DNA from: an uncultured Pseudomonadales bacterium | GTDB lineage: Bacteria; Pseudomonadota; Gammaproteobacteria; Pseudomonadales; Porticoccaceae | Length of the DNA: 6,020 nt | Direction: 5' to 3' | NCBI GenBank assembly: GCA_937998635.1 | Contig: CALLDA010000108.1 | Span: 1 to 6,020 of the forward strand | Shown: in pieces, positions 1 through 5,295 of the stretch | Position numbering within the stretch: position 1 is the first letter of the stretch | Layout: the number at the start of each line of letters is the position of its first letter | Notes under the pieces: model-generated | Databases searched by the model: none | What the model was told of the DNA's origin: nothing | Seen by the model: only the letters and a program-made list of their open reading frames with translations | Made by a program: the position numbers and the translations under genes

Positions 1-304
1 AACACCCACTTACCAGCTGCCCATTGATCTGAAGGATGTGGATCGCAATGGCGCCGTAGGCACTGCCAGTAACATGAACCTTACCGAGCGATTTACACGG
101 GTTAGTGAATCGACATTGCTCTACGAGTACACGCTTGATGATCCGACAACGTTTGCTCAACCCTTCACAGTAGCTATTCCGATGAAGTCTACGGAAGATC
201 AGATTTATGAATATGCCTGTCATGAGGGTAATCACGCTATGGCAGGGATGCTCGGCGGGGCACGGCAGATGGAAAGAGAGGCGGCGACTGCTGCCGCTAA
301 TTAA
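1..304 (+). CDS. C-terminal end of a secreted 'W-x-GDTLV' family protein (5' end outside window)
   Basis: The reading frame is open from base 2 to the TAA at 302-304 and gives 100 residues; the N-terminus, signal peptide and GDT motif lie off the left edge. An internal GTG at 38 could be mistaken for a start, but the residues before it (TPTYQLPIDLKD) match TPTFQLPLNLND in the next gene, so the gene is truncated by the window. By hand about 70 of 98 residues match the C-terminus of the 463-1542 product, including LTERFT, the YEYT-x-x-DP-x-TF strand pair, PFTVAIP, TEDQI, and a fully identical block around YACHEGNHAMAGMLGG. It is therefore a tandem duplicate. The cysteine in YACHEG (codon 218-220) is conserved. 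I know no biochemical function for this family. The gene lies 158 bases upstream of its paralog on the same strand, without an obvious terminator between them. Confidence 0.9.
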   Translation, partial: TPTYQLPIDLKDVDRNGAVGTASNMNLTERFTRVSESTLLYEYTLDDPTTFAQPFTVAIPMKSTEDQIYEYACHEGNHAMAGMLGGARQMEREAATAAAN

Positions 305-372
305 TTTCCAGTGCTACTTGAATTGTAAACTAAAGTCACAAGCTAGAGTTATAGACAAGGTATGCCAAAAAA

Positions 373-417
373 GGGGGGTTGATTAAGGCGCTACGTTGGC
401 GCCTTAATCGGCCCTTT
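373..417 (+). repeat. Long leader hairpin between the tandem paralogs
   Basis: Bases 381-391 (GATTAAGGCGC) are the exact reverse complement of 399-409, with loop TACGTTG at 392-398. In plus-strand RNA the stem extends outward by two U-G pairs (380/410, 379/411), three G-C pairs (378-376 with 412-414) and three G-U pairs (375-373 with 415-417), giving about 19 pairs. The wobble pairs would be A-C mismatches in minus-strand RNA, so the full stem favours a plus-strand transcript. No U-run follows, so it is not a standard terminator. It sits 45 bases before the start codon at 463. It could be a regulatory or RNA-stabilising element, or a copy of a dispersed palindromic repeat. Confidence 0.7.
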
Positions 418-462
418 AAACCATCAATAACCACCAGTATCACGAACATTACGGAACGTAAA

Positions 463-1542
463 ATGACTCAATTCTTTAAGTTACTCCCTATAACTGGCCT
501 CGCGGCCGCATTAGTTATTTCGGCCCCAGCTTTTTCCGGGTCGGAGCAAAGCAAGCAATCAAAATATGAGCCCGCGCGTAATGCTCAGGGTCACCCTAAT
601 ATCCAGGGGATATGGGACTTCCGCACCCTGACCCCGCTTGAGCGCCCAAGCGCCCTGGGCGACAAGGCGGTTTTTACGGAGGATGAGCAGCAAGCATTCA
701 CAAAGAAAGCCATCGATGCTACGGATGTTGATAAATTAAGGGAAAATGCTGCTGCCGAACAGGATATCGAAGGCGCGTATAACAATTTTTGGATGGATTA
801 CGGTAAGACTATGAATGAGGATCGAAGAACCTCCCTGATCGTCGATCCGCCCAATGGGCGTTTGCCTGCGCTTACCAAAGAGGCTATAGCTGGACTGAAG
901 AAAAACCTGGAGCGCAAGCCGCCGGTGCGGGATATTGTTTCTATTGGTCTTGATATGGCTACTTTTCGGCCCGACGGTCCGGAAACGCTGGGGCTTTCAG
1001 AGCGTTGCCTGGTAGGTTTTAATGCTGGCCCGCCTCTGACGCCAAGCGCCTATAACAATAATCTTCGTATAGTCCAGACCCCAGAGCATATTGTACTTTT
1101 CACTGAGATGGTTCATGACGCTCGGGTTGTGCAAATGGTTGATAGCGAAACACTTCCCGGAGAAATTCAAAAATGGACGGGAGCCTCTCGCGGTCATTGG
1201 GAAGGCGACACGCTGGTTGTCGAAACTACGAATTTTACTGATAAAACGCCGACTTTCCAGTTACCGTTGAATCTTAATGATCAAACCATGAACGGTGTGG
1301 TGGGTTCAGGTAACAATATGAAGTTGACCGAACGTTTTACTCCGGTCAGTGAAACCCGTTTAGTTTACGAATACACGGTTAACGACCCGAAGACATTTAC
1401 CAGGCCTTTTACCGTAGCTATCCCCCTGCGGGCGACGGAAGATCAAATCTTTGAGTATGCCTGCCACGAGGGTAATCACGCTATGGCTGGTATGTTGGGC
1501 GGTGCACGACAAATGGAAAAAGAGGCAGCTGCAGCCCTTTAA
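463..1542 (+). CDS. Secreted 'W-x-GDTLV' family protein of unknown function, complete paralog
   Basis: 359 residues from ATG 463. An in-frame TTG at 379 would add 28 residues, but that extension runs through the 373-417 hairpin and would put the signal peptide internally. ATG 463 is preceded by a weak CGGA (452-455) and followed directly by a signal peptide: Lys6, a hydrophobic core at about 7-20, cleavage after Ala23 or Ser25. Mature-region landmarks are NIQGIW (46-51), DPPNGRLP (128-135), a cysteine at 182, W-E-GDTLV from Trp246, LTERFT, a DP-x-TFTRPF strand from Asp308, and YACHEGN with Cys334. The two cysteines have counterparts in the 3859 gene and may form a disulfide (inference). The family is beta-rich in appearance and common in environmental bacteria, with no function I can name. 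The upstream gene is its close paralog and a strong terminator follows 50 bases downstream. It is probably periplasmic. Confidence 0.88.
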   Translation: MTQFFKLLPITGLAAALVISAPAFSGSEQSKQSKYEPARNAQGHPNIQGIWDFRTLTPLERPSALGDKAVFTEDEQQAFTKKAIDATDVDKLRENAAAEQDIEGAYNNFWMDYGKTMNEDRRTSLIVDPPNGRLPALTKEAIAGLKKNLERKPPVRDIVSIGLDMATFRPDGPETLGLSERCLVGFNAGPPLTPSAYNNNLRIVQTPEHIVLFTEMVHDARVVQMVDSETLPGEIQKWTGASRGHWEGDTLVVETTNFTDKTPTFQLPLNLNDQTMNGVVGSGNNMKLTERFTPVSETRLVYEYTVNDPKTFTRPFTVAIPLRATEDQIFEYACHEGNHAMAGMLGGARQMEKEAAAAL

Positions 1543-1592
1543 ATCGCAAAGGCTAGAACTAGAAAGAACGGTAGGTTTAAATACTGCTAGTT

Positions 1593-1635
1593 AAACAAAA
1601 AACCTCCGGCAGCTTCTGCCGGAGGTTTTTTGTTT
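1593..1635. terminator. Strong bidirectional intrinsic terminator
   Basis: Bases 1593-1612 are the exact reverse complement of 1616-1635, a 20-bp inverted repeat with a three-base CTT loop. The core is ten GC-rich pairs (CCTCCGGCAG with CTGCCGGAGG). The outer ten are A-run on the left and TTTTTTGTTT on the right, so a U-tract follows the GC stem on either strand. It ends the plus-strand block 50 bases after the stop at 1540-1542. It can also stop minus-strand transcription arriving from the 1636-2171 region. Confidence 0.95.
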
Positions 1636-2171
1636 CTACTTCTACCAAATAAGCATTGCAACGGATTTGTTCTCCCCCTGAGGTGCTGTTAGGAATAACC
1701 TCTTTGTCCCCCTGGGCGTAACAGGCTGCAAGGGTTCGATATCAGCATTGCTTGGCCTGCCACCGACTTTACTTGCCGAAATGTTGATGGTCTTGATGGC
1801 TCTCAGGAGCGCTGGTTCTGGGGTAGGTTCTCTCATCACCGAGCATATTAGCGTGTTTGCCAATTGACAGCGAGTGCTGGGGATTGGAGGGTGGGGCAAG
1901 CGTGGTGGAAAGTCTCTAGCCATCCTCTCATTTAGAATGCTAGAGGGCCATAAAGAAGGATGGGTCGGGGCTGGGTAGTATCTACTGGATGCCCGAGAGC
2001 TTGATTGGTTCCCAGCTCCCTCTCAAGCGTAGCGAGCGGGAATCAGAGCTAACAAGCCAGTTATCTAACTGGCTTGTCTCACATTGATGTCTGTTAGAGG
2101 TTATTCCGGGATTTATGAGATCGGGACTCTACAGCTGAGGTTTGAACCTGCGATTTAAAGCCGCTTATTGC
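1636..2171. other. Long intergenic stretch with inverted repeats; no assignable gene
   Basis: About 530 bases separate the terminator from the stop of the minus-strand unit. One minus-strand frame, ATG 1923 to TAG 1642, is open for 93 codons and ends seven bases before the terminator. Its product is rich in proline and arginine near the start, has no signal peptide, membrane helix or motif I recognise, and its AGAGG abuts the ATG with no normal spacing; I do not call it a gene. From 1987 to 2047 there is degenerate palindromic sequence: GCTTGA (1999-2004) pairs with TCAAGC (2023-2028), and CCCG (1992-1995) with CGGG (2037-2040). ACTGGATGCCCG and CGGGAATCAG at its ends resemble the arms of REP-type repeats common in proteobacteria. 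A separate perfect hairpin lies at 2052-2077. I see no tRNA, although AGGTTTGAACCT (2138-2149) superficially recalls a T-arm. Confidence 0.6.
2052..2077 (-). terminator. Perfect 11-bp hairpin, possible weak terminator of the minus-strand unit
   Basis: ACAAGCCAGTT (2052-2062) is the reverse complement of AACTGGCTTGT (2067-2077), with loop ATCT. It lies 94 bases beyond the stop of the 42-aa gene, where a terminator for the minus-strand unit would be expected. On the minus strand the bases after the stem (TAGCTCTGATT) are not a real U-tract, so termination is uncertain. It may instead be a transcript-end stabilising stem or part of the adjoining REP-like sequence. Confidence 0.45.
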
Positions 2172-2300
2172 CTACTGTAACTTAGCCATTTCGAGAAGTT
2201 CAAGTACATCCTGAACCTGAATGTTCCAGTATATTCCCCAGCCGCCAATAATAACGACCGAAACGCTTATTGCTACTATATTCAATGTTTTAGTTGTCAT
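2172..2300 (-). CDS. 42-residue single-span membrane protein
   Basis: ATG at 2300-2298 opens 42 codons to TAG at 2174-2172. The product starts MTTKTLN, has one hydrophobic segment at about residues 7-25 (IVAISVSVVIIGGWGIYW) and a short, mildly acidic, helix-prone tail (QDVLELLEMAKLQ). The single lysine before the span predicts a cytoplasmic N-terminus and a periplasmic tail. A GAGAG purine tract (2306-2310) is spaced five bases from the ATG, and only 18 bases separate it from the stop of the upstream DUF6644 gene, so the two are probably translated from one mRNA. It is too short for most gene callers. I know no named family for it. Its position suggests a small accessory subunit or stabiliser of the DUF6644 membrane proteins (inference). 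The combination of RBS, tight spacing and a clean membrane span makes chance unlikely. Confidence 0.68.
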   Translation of the reverse strand: MTTKTLNIVAISVSVVIIGGWGIYWNIQVQDVLELLEMAKLQ

Positions 2301-2318
2301 GATTGCTCTCGATAAACC

Positions 2319-2843
2319 TTAGGAAAACCCGATCCAGCGCCCAGCAGATGCGACGCTAAACCATATCAATAAGCTAGTAAAGGCCACCAGTTTGACTACC
2401 ATGGGTGATACGGTTTCAGGCTGCTGTTGTGTTCCGCTTCCTGCTTCCTGTTGAGCTGCTGCGCCAGGAGCCCGGGCGTAAACGGCACTGCGGATGCTGA
2501 GAATAAAAGCTATACCCATGGCAAGGCCGGCCATTTTGGCGAAGAAAAATGAGTTATGGGCAAGCTTCATGGCAATTGCTGAGGCCTCATAAATGCCAGA
2601 AAGGATAATGAATACCAGCGCCAGGTAGATCCATTTTTTGGTATTCTCGATAATGATTGCCGACGGCACCTTGGTTAACACCATGTTCATCATACGTAAA
2701 TCGCCGAGCATAATCATTCCGCCAAGCACGACCATGCTTGCGATATGGACTGTTTGCACCAGCGCAAAAATACCAGATGATGATTTGGAAAATTCTGCCA
2801 GCAGTGAAGTATCCAGCCATTCAAAAATAAATACTAAATCCAT
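2319..2843 (-). CDS. DUF6644-type four-helix inner-membrane protein (second copy)
   Basis: 174 residues from ATG 2843, preceded by the purine-rich GAGGGGGAGAG. There is no cleavable signal peptide. Hydrophobic segments lie at about 24-47, 71-92, 96-120 and 149-170. Residues shared with the 3511-2933 product include the N-terminal WLDT, a histidine at 33 followed exactly 15 residues later by Asp48-Leu-Arg, VPS-x-x-I-x-x-E (59-66), Ser-Gly (82-83), a lysine at 103 starting helix 3, and a final Gly-Arg (168-169). This copy carries a Gln/Ala-rich loop (about 124-144) between helices 3 and 4. Assignment to DUF6644 rests on my recognition of this pattern; the family has no established function. The conserved membrane histidine could be a haem or metal ligand (inference). 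The gene is the middle of a three-gene minus-strand unit, 89 bases after its paralog and 18 bases before the 42-aa gene. Confidence 0.85.
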   Translation of the reverse strand: MDLVFIFEWLDTSLLAEFSKSSSGIFALVQTVHIASMVVLGGMIMLGDLRMMNMVLTKVPSAIIIENTKKWIYLALVFIILSGIYEASAIAMKLAHNSFFFAKMAGLAMGIAFILSIRSAVYARAPGAAAQQEAGSGTQQQPETVSPMVVKLVAFTSLLIWFSVASAGRWIGFS

Positions 2844-2932
2844 CTCTCCCCCTCAGGGTTTTTCATTTAGAGCTTTTCGTTAGAGCACAGCACCATATTT
2901 CGTGGTGGGAACTCACCAGCTATGGCGTGAGT

Positions 2933-3511
2933 TTATTCAACAAATGCCGCCATTTCTTCTACGCAACCAGCGGCCCAGTACATAAAGTAAGGCAGCTCTT
3001 TTTTGCAGTCCCACCAGTCATAGGCCATTGATCTGCCCACGCCTATCACGCAGAGCCACAGGCTTATAGACAGTGCAGCGCCTACCCGGATTCGTTTGGG
3101 GGGAACAGGATCATTATCCCAGCTCATATCCGATGACCTGGTCATGTTCCGAATCAGCAAAGCATTTATGCCTGCAGAGATGAGTAGTATGACTTTGATT
3201 CGAAACCAGATGCTCTGGGTCGATCTTACTGGGATTGCGTAATACAACAACAAGCCGGAAATGACCATGATGATGAAACCGAGCATCATGGGTTTGTCGA
3301 GTCTCTCGACGATCGTCGATGCTGGAACCTCTTTGAATGCTACGCCGAGTAGCCTCAGGTCGATAACCAACAACATGCCAAGGAACAACATTAGGGTTAA
3401 GACATGAGTCGTCTCAACCCATGCATACATATACAGGGATTCATGCAAGTCTGTACTTGACTGGAAGGTATCAAGCCATGATGCAAACTTAAAAAGTAGC
3501 TCATTGAGCAT
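2933..3511 (-). CDS. DUF6644-type four-helix inner-membrane protein (first copy)
   Basis: 192 residues from ATG 3511, with AAGGA at 3527-3523, 11 bases upstream. Membrane segments are at about 26-50, 75-95, 101-121 and 143-162. Landmarks are WLDT (12-15), Glu33-Thr-Thr-His36, Asp51-Leu-Arg53, VPAS-x-I-x-E (62-69), Ser85-Gly86, Trp102 and Lys106 at the start of helix 3, and Gly159-Arg160. The His36 to Asp51 spacing equals that of the neighbouring paralog. After helix 4 it has a tail absent from the paralog, with a WWDCKKELPYF segment and a second cysteine (Cys169, Cys183). A cluster of charged residues (DNDPVPPKR, about 132-140) forms the loop before helix 4. It is the first gene of the minus-strand unit, divergent from the 3859 gene. 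Function is unknown; a paired or heteromeric membrane complex with its paralog is plausible. Confidence 0.87.
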   Translation of the reverse strand: MLNELLFKFASWLDTFQSSTDLHESLYMYAWVETTHVLTLMLFLGMLLVIDLRLLGVAFKEVPASTIVERLDKPMMLGFIIMVISGLLLYYAIPVRSTQSIWFRIKVILLISAGINALLIRNMTRSSDMSWDNDPVPPKRIRVGAALSISLWLCVIGVGRSMAYDWWDCKKELPYFMYWAAGCVEEMAAFVE

Positions 3512-3616
3512 GGTTCTTAGTGTCCTTGTTTTATAAGACGAGTGCCAGGCACAGGTCTATCGATATGGGGTCTATTAATATCTGCGGCCGCAATGGTACT
3601 CATAGCATTGTTGTTA

Positions 3617-3640
3617 CGCAATTGATATTGCGCAATTGAT
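3617..3640. promoter_or_regulatory. Operator-like inverted and direct repeat
   Basis: CGCAAT (3617-3622) and ATTGCG (3627-3632) form a perfect dyad around TGAT. The ten bases CGCAATTGAT then occur twice (3617-3626 and 3631-3640), offset by 14 bp. Such spaced dyads in a divergent promoter region are typical of binding sites for dimeric regulators. No regulator gene is visible in the window, so the binding protein is unknown. Confidence 0.4.
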
Positions 3641-3797
3641 TTCAGGCTTTTGTCGCGTAGTTGGTGTTGGTTGGCATGCTGAATGCGATTAAAATTGGTC
3701 TCAGACTGACCCTTGGCGGGGTTTTCTGTATAGCTTACATTTACATATATTCCCAATAGCCCTTAAAATTAATCTTAGTTCAGGCTTAGACTTTCCT

Positions 3798-3826
3798 TGT
3801 ATGCTTTAAGTCGGGTATGCTTAAAT
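3798..3826 (+). promoter_or_regulatory. Candidate sigma70 promoter for the 3859 gene
   Basis: TTGTAT (3798-3803) and TTAAAT (3821-3826) are 17 bases apart, and a TG at 3818-3819 makes an extended -10. The -35 match is weak (3 of 6) and the -10 match moderate (4 of 6). Transcription would begin near 3833, leaving a short leader of about 26 bases. The direct repeat GTATGCTT (3799-3806 and 3815-3822) overlaps both elements and could be a regulator site. Confidence 0.35.
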
Positions 3827-3858
3827 TGCGCGCTACAACTAATTAGGGGAATCTGATT

Positions 3859-4716
3859 GTGAATTTCAATTCAAAAATTTTAAGAATAATAGCTATCTTG
3901 CCGGTGTTGGGCTTGTTGCCAACAGGGGCTTTCGCCGCTGATGCTAGCTACAAAGCGCCACGTGCAGCAGATGGCATCCACCCAGACTTTAACGGCATAT
4001 GGCAGGCGCTTAATGAAGCTAACTATGACCTGGAAATCCATATGGCCCGGTCGGCGATGGCTGAACGAGCAGGCCCTGCAGGCCCAGTACCAGCAAAAGC
4101 TGTGCTCAAGCTTGGTGCAGTTGGTTCAGTACCACCGGGCATGGGTGTTGTTGAGGGTGGCAAAATCCCTTACAAGCCTGAGGCGCTGAAAGTTAAAAAA
4201 GACAATCAGGCCAATTGGCTGGACCGTGATCCCGAAATCAAATGTTATCTTCCTGGGGTGCCACGAGCAACCTACATGCCGCACCCGTTTCAGATATTTC
4301 AGGGTGAAGGCTCTCTCTTCATTGCTTATCAATACGCGGGCGCCGTAAGAAATATCTTTAGTGAAGATCCTGGCCCAGCCCCAGTTGATTCCTGGATGGG
4401 ACAAACGGTAGCTTCATGGGATGGCGACACCCTGGTTTTGGATGTCACAGGCCAAAATGGTGAAACCTGGTTTGACCGCTCTGGCAATCATCACAGCGAG
4501 CAACTGCACGTTCAAGAACGGTATACATTGATGGGACCTAATCACATCAAGTATGAGGCGACCATTACTGACCCGGCGACATTTACCAGGCCCTGGAAAA
4601 TCAGTATGCCGCTTTATCGTCGCATGGAGCCCAATGCTCAACTACTGGATTTTAAATGCGTCGAGTTTGTCGAAGAACTACTTTACGGTCATTTGCGAAA
4701 AAACCCTCTCGACTAA
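3859..4716 (+). CDS. Secreted 'W-x-GDTLV' family protein, divergent third member
   Basis: 285 residues from GTG 3859, chosen because AGGGGA (3845-3850) sits eight bases upstream and a signal peptide follows at once: Lys6 and Arg9, a hydrophobic core at 10-21, and an Ala-Phe-Ala site with cleavage after Ala26. Mature landmarks parallel the 463-1542 product: HPDFNGIW (41-48) for PNIQGIW, Cys129 in DPE-x-KCYLPG, W-D-GDTLV from Trp187, QERYT for TERFT, YEATITDPATFTRPW (DP at 238-239) for YEYTVNDPKTFTRPF, and Cys267 in the final strand. It is shorter than its paralog and has a Gly/Pro/Ala-rich insert at about 65-100. The C-terminus lacks the EGNHAMAGMLGG block. It heads a plus-strand group with DUF6152 100 bases downstream and the cytochrome lipoprotein after that. 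It is probably periplasmic; function is unknown. Confidence 0.87.
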   Translation: MNFNSKILRIIAILPVLGLLPTGAFAADASYKAPRAADGIHPDFNGIWQALNEANYDLEIHMARSAMAERAGPAGPVPAKAVLKLGAVGSVPPGMGVVEGGKIPYKPEALKVKKDNQANWLDRDPEIKCYLPGVPRATYMPHPFQIFQGEGSLFIAYQYAGAVRNIFSEDPGPAPVDSWMGQTVASWDGDTLVLDVTGQNGETWFDRSGNHHSEQLHVQERYTLMGPNHIKYEATITDPATFTRPWKISMPLYRRMEPNAQLLDFKCVEFVEELLYGHLRKNPLD

Positions 4717-4779
4717 CCTGAGTTAAGGTTTTAGGTGGTAATCGTATAGAGACCGAACGAACTAGAAATTGAAACAACT

Positions 4780-4798
4780 GGTGGCGCGTTACGCCACC
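4780..4798 (+). repeat. Hairpin just upstream of the DUF6152 ribosome binding site
   Basis: GGTGGCG (4780-4786) pairs with CGCCACC (4792-4798) around loop CGTTA. CAA (4775-4777) can also pair with TTG (4803-4805) outside a small internal loop, bringing the structure to the first base of the GAGG ribosome binding site (4805-4808). No U-tract follows, so it is not a terminator. It could affect translation or be a dispersed palindromic repeat, like the hairpin upstream of 463. Confidence 0.6.
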
Positions 4799-4816
4799 CA
4801 ACTTGAGGTCAATCCT

Positions 4817-5245
4817 ATGTCTTTGAAAAAAATTGTTACAGCAGCTGGTTTTATATTAACTGCATCCTTCTCAGCTCAGTCAAACGCCCACCATGCCTTT
4901 GGTGCAGAGTTTGATGCCAACGCGCCTCTGGTTTTGCGTGGCGCAGTGACCAAAATTGAGTGGGTGAATCCCCACGCATGGTTTCATATTGCAGTCACTA
5001 AAGAAGATGGTACAAAAGAAAACTGGAGGATAGAAGGCGGTACACCTAACACTCTGCTGAGACGCGGTATTAACAAGCGTTCTATCGCTATCGGTACAGA
5101 GATTTTGGTAGATGGATACCAGGCTAAAGATCGCTCCAATAGTGCCAACGGTCGGAACATCACGCTTGCTGATGGCACAAAGATGTTTATGGGTTCATCC
5201 GGTACTGGTGCACCGAAGGACGGTGCAGATGCCTCAGAACTGTAG
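4817..5245 (+). CDS. DUF6152 family secreted protein
   Basis: 142 residues from ATG 4817, preceded by GAGG (4805-4808) at an eight-base spacing. An upstream TTG (4769) in frame would run through the 4780-4798 hairpin and lacks an RBS, so it is rejected. The signal peptide is clear: Lys4-Lys5, hydrophobic core at 6-18, cleavage after Ala24 (Ser-Asn-Ala). The mature protein then begins with His25-His26-Ala-Phe, followed by GAEFDAN, the strand VLRGAVTKIEW, NPHAWFHI (51-58, His53 and His57), NTLLRRG, VDGYQAKD, and a glycine-rich end (FMGSSG). HHAF-type starts, 'G-x-V-x-K-x-E-W-x-NPH-x-W' and 'P-N-x-LLRRG' are what I recall for DUF6152, a small beta-rich periplasmic family without established function. 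It lies between a secreted-family gene and a cytochrome c lipoprotein gene, all on one strand. Confidence 0.9.
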   Translation: MSLKKIVTAAGFILTASFSAQSNAHHAFGAEFDANAPLVLRGAVTKIEWVNPHAWFHIAVTKEDGTKENWRIEGGTPNTLLRRGINKRSIAIGTEILVDGYQAKDRSNSANGRNITLADGTKMFMGSSGTGAPKDGADASEL

Positions 5246-5295
5246 GGAAACTCTGAGCTTCAGATAGACTTGATTCAGGTGGGAGTGGAAGCTAG

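Larger units (their letters stand above)
3512..3858. promoter_or_regulatory. Divergent intergenic control region
   Basis: These 347 bases separate two outward-facing genes, so both promoters should lie here. I see no convincing gene; a 79-codon minus-strand frame (3756-3517) lacks an RBS, signal or recognisable motif. The region holds several dyads: GTGCC-A-GGCAC (3542-3552), 31 bases upstream of the minus-strand start; the 10-bp palindrome TGCGGCCGCA (3583-3592); and the operator-like repeat at 3617-3640. On the minus strand TTATAAAA (3536-3529 side) could act as a -10, but I cannot pair it with a convincing -35. The plus-strand candidate promoter is listed separately. Confidence 0.6.

Noticed and set aside
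379..462. TTG start adding 28 residues to the 463-1542 gene
   Set aside because: The extension runs through a strong hairpin, has no ribosome binding site, and would bury the signal peptide inside the protein.
2138..2149. T-arm-like AGGTTTGAACCT, possible tRNA remnant
   Set aside because: The self-complementary stem leaves only a two-base loop, and no acceptor, D or anticodon arms can be drawn around it on either strand.
3533..3552. Sigma54-like promoter (TGGCAC then TTATA) on the minus strand upstream of 3511
   Set aside because: The -24-like TGGCAC is present, but the GC expected at the -12 element is AT, so the key contact is missing.
3517..3756. 79-codon minus-strand frame in the divergent intergenic region
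   Set aside because: It has no ribosome binding site or recognisable motif, and it occupies the space needed for both promoters.
4715..4730. AACCT/AGGTT stem after the 3859 gene as a terminator
   Set aside because: It has only five pairs, overlaps the stop codon, and is followed by just two more Ts, so readthrough into DUF6152 is more likely.
4769..4816. TTG start adding 16 residues to the DUF6152 gene
   Set aside because: ATG 4817 has GAGG at an eight-base spacing and leads straight into the signal peptide; the extension overlaps a hairpin.
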